A stretch of 64,000 bases of DNA from the NCBI GenBank assembly GCA_958510875.1, contig OY294067.1:194563322-194627321 (forward strand), given 5' to 3'. The DNA comes from Endomychus coccineus. Taxonomy: Eukaryota; Arthropoda; Insecta; Coleoptera; Endomychidae. Made by a program: the position numbers and the translations under genes. This document shows, one piece after another, positions 32,667 to 43,211 of the stretch; positions within the stretch are counted from its first letter, which is position 1; every line of letters begins with the position of its first letter. The notes beneath the pieces were generated by a model. It saw only the letters and a list, made by a program, of their open reading frames with translations. It did no database searches and was not told where the DNA came from.

Positions 32667-33524
32667 TACGAAACATCGCTTGATAAAATTATTGATTGAA
32701 GATTATCATGTTAGATTTGGACATCAGGGACAAGAACTCATTATGAATGAGATTCGACAAAAATTTTGGATTCTAAAATTGAGAAACGCTGTTCGAAAAT
32801 GTAAAAATGAATGCTTCTCCTATAAGAAAAGGAATATACAACCACTAGTTCCTGAAATTGGTCAACTTCCAGAAAGTCGACTCCAGAGTTTCATGAGAAA
32901 TTCATAGTGACCGGAATTGATTATTTTGGACCAATATCGGTAGCAATTGGTAGACGACATGAAAAACTATATTGTTCTGTTTACTTGCATGAGTGTACGA
33001 GCTATCCACTTAGAAATAGCAAATTCACTCAATACCGACTCTGCTATCATGCAATAAGCAGATTTGTAAGTCGACGAGGATGTCCAAGGGAGATACATTC
33101 TGACAACGATACAAATATGCATTCTGCTGACCGGGAATTGAAAAAAGCCGTCAGGGAACTGGATTCAGCGAAAATTTGTGAATTTATGTCACTTAAAAGT
33201 ATAACTTGGAAATTCATTCCACCAGCTTCTCCGCATATGGGAGAGAGTTGGGAAAGGTTGGTAAGATCAGTAAAAGATGTCTTGAAAGTGACTTTGAGAG
33301 AAAGACATCCAACAAAAAAAGTGCTGAATATATTAATAGCAGAAGCAGATAATGTGGTAAATAGTAGACCACTCTCGTACGTGTCCAGCGATTCTTCAGA
33401 TCCTGAAAGTCTCACGCCCAACCACTTTTTAACGAACAATTCGAACGGAGCCGCACCACCTACTGTAAAATTCGAGGAAGTCGAAGTGAACTTAAGAAAC
33501 AATGGAGAGCATCTCAAGCTTTAG
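32629..33524 (+). pseudogene. BEL integrase (copy A)
   Basis: The H2C2 finger region reads DYHVRFGHQGQELIMNEIRQ followed by C-x2-C, in which the second Cys has become Tyr (CFSY). The catalytic core starts in the next frame with GIDYFGPISVA (first D), IHSDNDTNMHSA (second D) and SPHMGESWERLVRSVKDVL (the E). The integrase would splice element DNA into the host chromosome. A stop at 32905 separates finger and core. Confidence 0.88.
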
Positions 33525-33529
33525 CAGAC

Positions 33530-33799
33530 ATGTTTTGGAGAAGATGGAAAAAAGATCATTTACTGAACCTGAACAAACAGACAAAATGGTATACCAATAA
33601 AGACTTTATCTCAGAGAACGATGTAGTACTTGTTATCGATGACAATCTTCAAAGGAACATGTGGCCGCTTGGGAAAATACAAAAGGTATATAAAGGAAAG
33701 GACGGAAAAGTTCGAGCGGTTGAAGTAAAGACAAAAGCTGGAATTTACAAACGCCCAGTTACTAAAATTTGTAAATTATTTAGCAGCGACGGAATATGA
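33530..33799 (+). pseudogene. BEL C-terminal DUF5641 segment (copy A)
   Basis: FWRRWKKDHLLNLN, then ENDVVLVIDDNLQRNMWPLG and IQKVYKGKDGKVRAVEVKT are the conserved tail that follows integrase in BEL/Pao polyproteins, separated here from the core by one shift. Confidence 0.85.
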
Positions 33800-33839
33800 A
33801 AATAAAATGATGTTTGTGATTTCATCACGTGGGGGAGAA

Positions 33840-34034
33840 TGTTCTTGTTACTTAATACAATTTACTTGTTACATGATTCACTTGTTATGATAGTTATAAA
33901 ATGAGATAGTTTTTGACATTGACTCGTATTGTCAAAAGTAAAATATAAAAAGATCCTTCAAGATCATAATTTCTGTTTATTTCGACTTTAAACTAGAGAA
34001 AAGAAACTCACAGTAAGACTGACTAGTCTGAACA
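33840..34034 (+). repeat. BEL 3' LTR (copy A)
   Basis: 195 bp. Differs from the 5' LTR by about 12 substitutions and two small indels. Confidence 0.95.
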
Positions 34035-34194
34035 CGTGGGATCAGTCCAACAGTGGTAAGATGAATTGCCGTCATTCATTCAAGGCACTCGTTAAAGGCG
34101 TACCATGACGGATGCGTTGTACAAGAGACTGACTATAGGGAGGAATCTTATTTCCGTTTATATGGTGTCCCGTGTTTGACGGACTTTCGGAGGA

Positions 34195-34485
34195 GTTAGA
34201 AGAGGCAGTTTTTTAGCCCAATACTTTGCCGACGAGTTGGTGTCAGCTTCGGGCCGCTCTTGGGAACACTTGCTCAGCACAGTGGCCCGCTGGTGTCGCA
34301 CTGAGAAGCTCAGAGTCAACCCTAACAAGACGAAACTTGTATTGCTTACCAGGAAACGCAAGCTGTGCACACTGCCGGAGGTCTGTTTCTCTGGCAGAAA
34401 AAGAGATAGAGGAGAGATTTTGTTCGTATATCTCTTAGCGGTATGTGTGATGAGTCGAAGATAAGAGGGCATGAGAAAACTTGTA
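34195..34485 (+). pseudogene. LINE reverse transcriptase fragment (copy A)
   Basis: Frames around 34205-34430 read AKYFADELVSASGRSWEH and WCRTEKLRVNPNKTKLVLLT, the segment between the (Y/F)ADD box and the RT thumb of R1/I-type LINEs. It is short and frame-shifted. With 29161-29265 on the other side of the BEL element, it is probably part of the older sequence into which BEL jumped. Confidence 0.65.
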
Positions 34486-34583
34486 TTGACTCAATGCCTG
34501 GTAAAATTTGGTGAAGCTACTAAATATGTACAATCGTTACAGTTCGTAGTAAGTGAATTCTTATTTATATAATTCAACAAAGG

Positions 34584-34594
34584 TCTCAAAATCA
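34584..34594 (+). repeat. Target-site duplication of foldback element, left
   Basis: TCTCAAAATCA, identical to 37808-37818. Confidence 0.85.
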
Positions 34595-37500
34595 TTAGTG
34601 TGAAGTTACCCACACTTTTCCATCCACACTTTATGACGTGTGTACTGTCGAAGATGGGATAGAGGAGAATTTGCAAGCTATGTTGCCAGATTTATCAGAC
34701 AATCTGCTACCAAGTTCGTTTTCAGAAATTATTTGTTCTACCTGATTGACGTAACTTATTATGATAACAAATTATTTATATTGATTATTAAGAACAAATA
34801 AAATAATATCCTTTAGATACTCCACATGGACTGCACCTACAGGGTGCCAATATTTCATTTCTTTACAAACAGTATTAGTAAAGAAAGTAATTAATTTTTG
34901 AAAACTACGGGGAGCTTTTTGATGAAATTTGGACTGATGCATCTCCTAAGGTTGATCTTACATGACAATACCATTACAATCCTTGACAAGCCGTATAAAA
35001 GAAGGAAATAGTTTTTTACAGAATTTTTGAAAAATCGATATCTCCGACACTACGGTGAGCTTGTTCATGAAATTTTGGAGCATGAATCTCTTCATGTTAC
35101 TTTTACATTACAACTGTATTGCATCTCTCGACAAACCGTACAAAATAAGAAAATGATTTTTATATAGAATTTTTGAAAAATCGATATCTCCGTAAGTACG
35201 ATGAGCTTGTTCATGAAATTTTGTCTAATAAATCTCATCAGGCTACTCTTAAATGATAATATCATTACAACTTGTGACAAACCGTACAAAAGGGGAAAAC
35301 ATTTTTTTTGTAGAATATTTGAAAAATCGATATCTCTGTAAGTACGATGAGCTTGTTCATGGAAATTTGGCTAATAGATCTCATCAATCTACTCTTGTAT
35401 AATATTATCATTACAACCTGTGACAAACCGTACAAAAGGAGAAAACATTTTTTTGTAGCATTTTTGAAAAATCGATATCTCCGTAAGTACGATGAGCTTG
35501 TTCATGTAATTTTTACTAATAAATCTCATCAATCTACTCTTACATGATATCATCATTACAACCTGTGACAAACCGTACAAAAGGAGGAAACACTTTTTTT
35601 GTAGAATTTTAGAAAAATCGATATCTCCATAAGTACGATGAGCTTGTTCATGAAATTTTGTCTAATAAATCTCATCAATCTACTCTTACATGATATTATC
35701 ATTACAACCTGTGACAAACCGTACAAAAGGAGGAAACACTTTTTTGTAGAATTTTTGAAAAATCGATATCTCCGTAAGTACGATGAGCTTGTTCATGAAA
35801 TTTTGGCTAATAAATCTCATCAATCTACTCTTACATCATATCATCATTACAACCTGTGACGAACCGTACAAAAGGAGGGAACACGTTTTTTGTAGAATTT
35901 TTGAAAAATCGATATCTCCGTAACTACGATGAGCTTGTTCATGAAATTTTGTCTAATAAATCTCATCAATCTACTCTTACATGATATTATCATTACAACC
36001 TGTGACAAACCGTACAAAAGGAGGAAACACTTTTTTTGTAGAATTTTTGAAAATCGATATCTCCGTAAGTACGATGAGCTTGTTCATGAAATTTTGGCTA
36101 ATAGATCTCGTCAGGCTACTCTTACATGATAATATCATTACAACCTGTGACAAACCGTACAAAAGGAGAAAACATTTTTTTGTAGCATTTTTGAAAAATC
36201 GATATCTCCGTAAGTACGATGAGCTTGTTCATGTAATTTTTACTAATAAATCTCATCAATCTACTCTTACATGATATCATCATTACAACCTGTGACAAAC
36301 CGTACAAAAGGAGGAAACACTTTTTTTGTAGAATTTTTGAAAAATCGATATCTCCATAAGTACGATGAGCTTGTTCATGAAATTTTGTCTAATAAATCTC
36401 ATCAATCTACTCTTACATCATATCATCATTACAACCTGTGACGAACCGTACAAAAGGAGGGAACACTTTTTTTGTAGAATTTTTGAAAAATCGATATCTC
36501 CGTAACTACGATGAGCTTGTTCATGAAATTTTGGCCAATAAATCTCGTCAGGCTACTCTTACATGATAATATCATTACAACCTGTGACAAACCGTACAAA
36601 AGGAGGAAACAACTTTTTTGTGGAATTTTTGAAAAAACGATATCTCCGTAAGTACGATGAGCTTGTTCATGAAATTTTGGCTGATAAATCTCATCAATCT
36701 ACTCTTACATGATATTATCATTACAACCTGTGACAAACCGTACAAAAGGAGGAAACACTTTTTTTGTAGAATTTTTGAAAATCGATATCTCCGTAAGTAC
36801 GATGAGCTTGTTCATGAAATTTTGGCTCATAGATCTCGTCAGGCTACTCTTACATGATAATATCATTACAACCTGTGACAAACCGTACAAAAGGAGGAAA
36901 TAATTTTTTATAGAATTTTTGGAAAATCGATTTCTCGGTAGCCATGACGAGCGTGTTCATAAAATTTTGTAAATGAGTGTAATATGATTGTAATGTAAGT
37001 GTAGCATAAGGTGATTCATGCGCCAAAATTTCATGAACGAATCGTCATAGTTTCCAAGATATCGATTTTTCAAAAATTCTATAAAAAAAATTATTTACCC
37101 CTTTCGTACAGTTTGACAAGAGTCGAAATGATATTATCATATAACAGTAGCCTAGTGAGATTTATGAGCCAAAATTTCATGAACAAGCTCATCGTACTTA
37201 CGGAGATATCGATTTTTCAAAAATTCTACAAAAAAATTATTCCCTTATTTTGTACGGTTTGTCGAGAGATGTAATACAGTTATAATGTAAAAGTAACATG
37301 AGGAGATTCATGCTCCAAAATTTCATGGATAAGCTCACCGTAGTGTCGGAGATATCGATTTTTCAAAAATTCTGTAAAAAAAACTATTCCCCCCTTCTAT
37401 ACGGCTTGTCAAGGATTGTAATGATATTGTCATGTGAGATCAACCTTAGGAGATGCATCACCCCAAATTGCATCAAAAAGCTCGCCGTAGTTTTCAAAAA

Positions 37501-37807
37501 GTAATGATATTACTTTCTTTATTCATACCGTTTGTAAAGAAATGAAATTTTGGCACCCTGTAGGTGCAGCCCATGTCGAGTATCTAAAGGATATTATTTT
37601 ATTTGTTCTTGATAATCAATATAAATAATTTGATATCATAATAAGTTACATCAATCAGGTAGAACAAATATAATTTCTGAAAACGGACTTGGTAACAGAT
37701 TGTCTGATAAATCTGGCAACATAGCTTGCAAATTCTCCTCTATCCCATCTTCGACAGTACACACGTCATAAAGTGTGGATGGAAAAGTGTGGGTAACTTC
37801 ACACTAA
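34595..37807. mobile_element. Foldback-type DNA element built of inverted ~146-bp repeat arrays (copy A)
   Basis: The ends are exact inverted repeats: TTAGTGTGAAGTTACCCACA at 34595 and its complement finishing at 37807. An 11-bp direct repeat TCTCAAAATCA flanks the element at 34584-34594 and 37808-37818. After ~310 bp of unique terminal arm, the left arm runs into about fourteen ~145-146 bp units in one orientation (to about 36975). The right arm (about 37010-37807) has three to four units and the same terminal sequence inverted. The open frames here are repeat translation, not genes. Long, internally repetitive inverted arms and a 9-11 bp target duplication resemble Foldback and MULE-type elements. 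No transposase is encoded. Confidence 0.88.
34910..36975 (+). repeat. ~146-bp tandem array, left arm (copy A)
   Basis: About fourteen units, each containing TCGATATCTCCGTAAG, ACGATGAGCTTGTTCATG and ACAACCTGTGACAAACCGTA. Pairs of units form a 291-bp higher-order dimer: alternate units share variants such as ATCTCGTCAGGCT versus ATCTCATCAATCT. Confidence 0.93.
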
Positions 37808-37818
37808 TCTCAAAATCA
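37808..37818 (+). repeat. Target-site duplication of foldback element, right
   Basis: TCTCAAAATCA, identical to 34584-34594. Confidence 0.85.
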
Positions 37819-38160
37819 ACCAACTCAGTTATAGTTGAATAGTTTATTCAGGAAATTATATTTTAAAAATAATCGGCTCTATACTTACCTGTATTTCTCA
37901 AGAAAGTCTCGGCAAGTAATCATCATGTTCGGTAGCGGTTAACAATACGCGGTGAATTTCCCCAAAACGGACGGTGCCTAGGACGAAAGTTGTTTCCAGC
38001 GGCTTCGGACCCTCCTTTTTTATTTGGCAGGGTAACGCTCGATTCTATTACGTGTCCCCGCAGACTTATCAGCTATCGCATTCCGATGTAAAGTTCTTCA
38101 ATATAGACGTGCACAAAGTTTGATATTTTAAATCATCTAAAATGACGTAATACACGCTAT
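37819..38160. other. No recognisable gene
   Basis: Mixed-composition sequence between the foldback element and the lon fragment. It contains neither bacterial homology nor a clear transposon signature. Confidence 0.4.
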
Positions 38161-38161
38161 A

Positions 38162-38625
38162 TTGCCCTATGAAAGGAGAAATAAACCACACAGGAAAGCT
38201 TGGAGACATTATGCAACAATCTATAAAATCTGTGTATATTTATATTCGATCATTTTGTTAATTTTTGGTATAAAGCCCGAAAAATTGCAAAATAATGATA
38301 TACATTTGCATGTACCTGATGGTGCTGTACCGAAAAATGGACCTTCTGCTGGCGGCGTGTTTTTAAGTCTATTGTTTCTCTTATGACATATACCAGCTTA
38401 CAAAAATGTATTACAGGCAAAGTGACATTGCGTGATAGAGTTAAAGCTATCGGGGGCTTTAGGGAAAAATTGTTAGCAGCGCTCGAAGGATCAATCAAAA
38501 CTGTGAAAATGAGAGAGATATGCAAGATATTCCGGCAAGCATCAAAGAGGAGGTCAACGTAGTTCTTGATGAGAATATTGATGTAGTTTTGAAAGTAGCT
38601 TTAATTCACCCTACTACTTCAATTG
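38162..38625 (+). pseudogene. lon: Lon protease, C-terminal protease domain, broken
   Basis: Shifted plus frames read [38 protein letters not shown] (the catalytic-serine block of Lon, P-K-D-GPSAG), then GKVTLRDRVKAIGGFREKLL with AALEGSIKTV (the catalytic-lysine block). The end is DIPASIKEEVNVVLDENID. This is the S16 Ser-Lys protease domain; both catalytic residues are still present, but frames are broken. Lon degrades misfolded proteins in the bacterial cytosol. Animal mitochondrial Lon is related, but the short form and the nearby tig-clpP-clpX wreck on the same strand make the bacterial operon the better source. The N-terminal and AAA+ parts are missing. Confidence 0.88.
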
Positions 38626-38659
38626 ATGGTGTGCCTTCCTCTATAGAAAATTATACTTT

Positions 38660-39490
38660 TCCTATGTCGGAAACATTGAAGCATCAGATTAAGAAGATCT
38701 CCATTTCTCTTTTATCCTGCAAAAACACACCAACATCTGCATCCTACAGAGTCTTTATACATTCTGTTTTCATCAAGAAGCTCTTAATAAGTGCCATCTT
38801 CCATAATCTTGCCTTGATCAAACACTTAAATGCGATCCATATGCAAAAGCGTAGATAGGCGATGGGTTATTACTATCGTAGTTTTGTCTTGTACCAACTC
38901 CCATAGGGACTCTTGGATATTACTCTCAGTCACAGAATCAAATTGTGAAGTTACTTCATCTAGAATTAATATGCGTTTCCCATCCTGAAAGTTTTACACA
39001 TCTTTCTCCAACAAGAGCCTTGAAGTAGTCTTAAAATAAACTCATCAGCATGTGCTGTTTGTCGCTTCAATTACTTCATCATCGCTAGCATCTGTTTTTC
39101 CATAGCGAATATCCTAAAAGTCCTATTAAAAACTGATGGATCCTGTGAAATCATGCTAATATTTTTGTGTAAAGAATCCTGACATACATCGTGAATATGT
39201 TGATCATCAATTAAAATCTTACAGCAGAGAGGCTAAGAGTCAGGATAACAAATGTTAATTTATCACCACCTGAATAACCAACAAGTTCCAACTACTACAG
39301 ATTTTTTTTTCAAATATTGACTGCACCTTAATAAAAATGAATTTTATCAAAACTAATTTTCCCTTACTAATAAATAGATCTGCTGCGTTTAGTTGGTCCT
39401 GTATTTCAAGGATTAAATTATTTGTTCTCAAAGTCTGAGTGACCTTTCCGCATGCCTTAGAAAATTGCGAGAAGTTTTTGACTATCATCC
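38660..39490 (-). pseudogene. ABC exporter ATP-binding half, broken
   Basis: On the minus strand, from 39488: FSQFSKACGKVTQTLRT, then the strand leading to Walker A (eroded, SSWNLLVIQVV). Next comes a Q-loop segment DSLHKNISMISQDPSVFNRT, then a gap where the LSGGQ signature should be. The rest is GKRILILDEVTSQFDS (Walker B and D-loop), TTIVITHRLSTLLHMDRI (H-loop) and ILVFDQGKIVEDGTH. This is the nucleotide-binding half of an MsbA-type exporter, bacterial in style. The transmembrane half is not visible, because a palindromic element abuts at 39499. It lies convergent with lon, with a gap of only about 40 bp. Confidence 0.85.
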
Positions 39491-39498
39491 AAAGAATA

Positions 39499-40260
39499 GT
39501 TTTAGTAGCAGAAGTTCAACAGTCGATAGAAAATTTGATTTTGATGAAAAAAGTTCCCATTAACATATATGCACAGACGCTTAGTTTTTGAGATTGAAAT
39601 TGAAAAAAAAATTTTGTTTCTTGCAAATATCTCCGGAACCGTTTATCGTACAGAAAACAACTTTTGCAAGCATTTTCTACTCATAGTAAGCTATGTTCTG
39701 TGCGATACAAAATTTCTTTTTAGTCATGATTGGTGAATATTTTGAAGGAGCAGTGGGTGATTTTCTCCCCAACTTCTACGCCACTGGAAAAAGTACGGTT
39801 TTGAGACAACTCCTTGAACCGCCAATGTTTTCTACGCGAAAAAGGTACTGGTTATAAGCTCTAAAGTTGACCGTTTCCGAGAAAAATCAACTTTTATGTT
39901 GAAAAACATGGTCAATTTTTGGTTTTGTTACTTGTTCTAACGTATGAATAAATTTTGTTTAATTAGTAAAAATTGACCATGTTTTTCAACATAAAAGTTG
40001 ATTTTTCTCGAAAACTGTCAACTTTAGAGCTTATGATCACGTACTTTTTTTGTGTAGAAAACATTGGCGGTTCAAATGGTTGTTTCAAAACCGTACTTTT
40101 TCCAGTGGCGTAGAAGTTGAGGAGAAGAACACCCACTACCCCTTCAAAATCTTCACCAATTATGACTGAAAAAAAATTTTCTATCGCACAGATATGTTAA
40201 TGGGAACCTTTTTCTCACAATAAAATTTTCTATCGACTGTTGAAGTTCTGCTACTAAAAC
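39499..40260. mobile_element. Palindromic foldback/MITE element
   Basis: GTTTTAGTAGCAGAAGTTCA at 39499 and its reverse complement ending at 40260 bound a 762-bp near-palindrome. Inside, AAAATTGACCATG..TTTTCAACATAAAAGTTGATTTTTCTC occurs in both orientations around a centre near 39940. The arms match over most of their ~350 bp with indels. The right end continues CTGGGACACTCTGTATA, a sequence typical of insect MITE termini, which the left side lacks, so the left tip is probably lost. It is non-coding. Confidence 0.85.
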
Positions 40261-41330
40261 CTGGGACACTCTGTATATTAATAAATGCAGCTCTCATCTG
40301 CACGTCAAGTAATCAAGCCTCATACCTCTGTATGGGGCAAATTGGGCAGCTTATTATACCTGTTTCGTCATCTCTCTGCTTTGTTTTAGCATATCAAAAT
40401 ATGCCTCCAGGTCGATATCACACAGGCAAGAATTTATTTGACCAACATCTCTTTTGAGAAGGCGGACATTTATTGCAGTTTGTCTTTACTCAATGAATGT
40501 TTTTAATCTATTTAATGATGTTAAGCGATGCTAGTTTAGCTTCAAGCAATAAAATTACGGTTTTACCACTATTTATAACCAAAATTTTAGCTATGAGTGC
40601 ATCATTTATATATTTTGGTTATCCAGTTGATGATGTTGAGTTAATACAGTTTTTTACTTGGCATATGAGGATTTGCTATAGCAGTTTTGACGTGCTTTTT
40701 GATAATATTAGTGTGCTGCAACATCAGGACTTTTTTATTAATGATGAAAGCAACTTCTTATTATATTCATTTTTATTGTTCATTTATGGAGGTGTGCTTG
40801 AAATGCTGACTATTGAAGGTAATAACACGATTCCCGCTATCATGGTTCTGTAGTAGGTATCACTATGGCCTTTATGAATTCCGTCTACTGAATGTTATCT
40901 AAATTAAACTTCAAAGAGGTATAAAAATACATGGTAAGATTACAGATTTATGCCTACAGTAAAGTTGTTCAGAATATTATCCTCACCCCATATACAGAGT
41001 TTCATGATAAAATTAGCATTCAAATTTCTTTTTTCAATTTAATAATGAGAGTGGCCTGGAAAGTGGTAATTTGGCACATTGGCAATTTAATAGTGTTAAT
41101 TATGAAACTAACGAAATCGACAAGCGTCTGTCTTCCACAGCCATCCCGCTTTCCCAAAGTCATTACTTTGAAGGAACTAACTTTCAAAACAAAAAATAAA
41201 ACATATGAAATTTAAACAAAAAATAACAATTTTAGAAACAATAAGTCGTTAGATCACTAACTAAATGAATTGCTTTCGATGAAAAGCTCACAGATACACA
41301 TAGATACGCCTTGATCATATTCCTGTGTCT
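40261..41330. other. No firmly identified gene
   Basis: Contains the 40497-40853 frame listed separately. The remainder has short frames only. Confidence 0.4.
40497..40853 (+). other. 118-codon open frame, hydrophobic, unassigned
   Basis: Encodes two or three hydrophobic stretches (FLIYLMMLSDASLA, FITKILAMSASFIYFG, LLYSFLLFIYGGVLEML). The composition and IS-free AT-rich coding resemble endosymbiont membrane proteins, and it sits beside bacterial lon/ABC fragments. The family was not recognised. Confidence 0.35.
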
Positions 41331-41334
41331 GAAT

Positions 41335-42120
41335 TTACTGTCCTTCATAAGATAAGGTCCCGCAAAATCTATACTGTACACAAAAAAAGGTCGTTACGGA
41401 GTAATTCGTGATGAAAGTAATTGTCCCATTACTTGCTTGACGTAGCTTTACACGGAAACGACTAACACATGTGCTCCCAGCACAGTTTGATAATCGGCAT
41501 GTAAATTGCTAGCATGTTCTTGTGAACTATCATGGTAGTTAAATTATGCATAGATGGAATAATCATTGGATGCTCAAAATCGAACTCTAATGGGGACTTA
41601 GCTATACCTCCACCTACACGCAATATTCCGCATTTGTCCAAAAATAGACTAAGATTATATAATTCGCAGTCCTTAGGTACATTTTGTGAATTTTTAATTG
41701 CCTTTATTTCAGATTTAAACTCTTGTTCTTGAACGATTTTAATTATTATTTCTATATTGGTTTCTGATTCATCATCAGTAATTTCACCCACTCTTCGATG
41801 GATCAATGGAATCCTGAAGTTATATCTAAAACGAAGTAAGTATGTTAATTTTTTAAATGATGGAAAACGTTCTATTATCCTTGTAACATGAACCAATCGT
41901 TTTATATAAAATCTTGTGAAGTATTCCAATGTATGCCTAAATGTATCTGTGATTTTATCATTGGTTAAAAAATTCAAATCCGTTTGGAAATTAGAAGTTC
42001 TCGACTTGTTCTTAGCTTTAGTTCACTGTACTAATTCCTGAGATTGGGATTTTAGTCTTTGTACTTCAATTTCCAAACATACTGTGTTCTGTTCGTACCC
42101 AAAAGCAGAACTACTAGTTC
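41335..42120 (-). pseudogene. BEL/Pao fragment: RNase H-integrase linker and finger
   Basis: The 171-codon minus frame has the BEL linker pattern IKRLVHVTRIIERFPSFKKL, then LFLDKCGILRVGGGIAKSPL and HPMIIPSMHNLTTMIVHK, the start of the H2C2 finger. Beyond a stop the frame continues to a VDFAGPY-like integrase start near 41350. It is a different, more diverged element from the one at 29-34 kb. It ends next to the LTR at 42143, suggesting the following element inserted into it. Confidence 0.75.
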
Positions 42121-42142
42121 TCCCCGGTTTAGGATGGTTCGT

Positions 42143-42459
42143 TGTTAGATAAACAAACACTTAATAGGTACAGATTTATTTACGTAGTACCTACCTAACA
42201 AAATAACAAATATACCGGGCTGTAACAATAACTATCAAGAGTCCGAAATAGATAAAACAGTAACACAAAGCTGCAGTCCAAATAATACAAAGTAAATACT
42301 AGTCAAACGAAAAATGAATTGTGACACCGACCTGCAGCGGTCACTAATGTCCTTATCACTCCCTTGTTTACCGGTGAAACGGTGTCACTACGCGTACGAA
42401 GATGAATATCTGGCAATCCCAGTATTGCCGTGATTACGAAAATGTCTTTGTTTCCGACA
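42143..42459 (-). repeat. LTR of a BEL/Pao element (3' LTR, minus orientation)
   Basis: On the minus strand it begins TGTCGGAAAC right after a purine-rich AGGTGGGAGTA tract (42460-42470) and ends ATCTAACA at 42143. About 317 bp with TG...CA ends. The second LTR is not in the window, because the element is truncated near 45000. Confidence 0.7.
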
Positions 42460-42512
42460 TACTCCCACCTGAAAAATGTTCTCCACAATGTGTTTTTATG
42501 AAAACACATTTT

Positions 42513-43016
42513 TCACACAACAGAGGTGGACATAACCCAAAGTCCAAAAAGAATAAAATTTAACCGTACATACCAGTGTCCTTCCGAGAATTGGAATCCC
42601 CCGTTTACCTTAAAAAACTGTTGAGGGATTCGGGAAACACGACCACTACGAGTAGTTTTCGTCTTCGTTCCTCCCGCATCAATACTACTCTCGGGATCAT
42701 CAACCGTCCATGGTTTGGTTCGGGTATAGAAACTATCAGTATCCACCGTCTCGTTACCCGTCAGTATCTTCTCCTCCTGGGGAAGTAAATCTGACGCACT
42801 AACACACTCTAGCGGGTATAGTCTTTGCAAAAGTCTCAACATTGTTCCCAGAGAGGTTTCCACTCGTACAAGACGAATTTGTCCGTCTTGACCAGGTATA
42901 ACTTCCACCACTCTTGCCATCGGCCATTGTATACGTTTACTGCTGTCATTACCAACTAACACAACTTCACCGATCGTAATTTTCCGATTAGACCGTTTCT
43001 TACATGAGTGTTTCAA
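42513..43016 (-). pseudogene. BEL DUF5641 tail and C-terminal extension
   Basis: IGEVVLVGNDSSKRIQWPMA followed by VVEVIPGQDGQIRLVRVET is the DUF5641 core. A 90-residue extension ends in a hydrophobic FILFGLWVMSTSVV stretch. The frame is open for 167 codons. Confidence 0.82.
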
Positions 43017-43211
43017 CTACCCGAGATATTCCGCATGAAAACGGGTTTGAAAGTCTTCACGTAACGTTTGTAACTTCCGTATCTTTTTACACAAAGCATT
43101 GCGATTGATAGTGTCACACTCGGGAAGACCGCACTCTGCTTGGTCGCGAAGAAACATTGCTGGAATTATCGCGACTAAGTCCTTAGGGTCCTCCGATATA
43201 TAAGTGTGGGC

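Larger units (their letters stand above)
29266..34034 (+). mobile_element. BEL/Pao LTR retrotransposon, complete ends, dead (copy A)
   Basis: Two LTRs (29266-29463 and 33840-34034), both starting TGTTCTTGTTAC and ending GTCTGAACA, bound a 4.77-kb element. The flanks CGTGG (29261-29265) and CGTGG (34035-34039) are a perfect 5-bp target duplication. A primer-binding-site-like TTGGTCCTTCGAGC follows the 5' LTR, and a purine tract GTGGGGGAGAA precedes the 3' LTR. Internal order is gag (DUF1759-like), RT, RNase H, integrase and DUF5641, the BEL/Pao order. Protease and gag zinc knuckles are missing, and stops and shifts separate all modules. The LTRs differ at roughly 12 positions plus indels (about 6%), so the insertion is old. 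Confidence 0.95.
24428..37807 (+). repeat. Segmental duplication, copy A
   Basis: From CCAAAATTAGG at 24428 to at least 37572, the sequence is repeated almost perfectly from 50557 to the window end. The offset is 26129, rising to 26145 after a CT microsatellite that is 16 bp longer in B, and to 26436 after a 291-bp extra repeat dimer in B. Only scattered single-base differences were noticed, for example 25815 G/A, 27525 T/C and 31648 T/C. Sequence left of 24428 is unrelated to that left of 50557. The right boundary of the duplication is not visible, because the window ends inside copy B. Confidence 0.95.

Noticed and set aside
33047..33517. 156-codon minus frame, also 59192-59662
   Set aside because: Antisense of the BEL integrase, whose catalytic motifs are clear on the plus strand.
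35092..37504. Many 60-100 codon open frames on both strands with near-identical proteins, also at 61237-63940
   Set aside because: They are translations of the ~146-bp repeat unit. Frames recur with the repeat period on both strands and show no constraint.
40390..40495. Minus-strand string CDIDLEAYFDML resembling an intron-type RT motif A
   Set aside because: Only about 30 residues with no supporting neighbour motif; could be chance.
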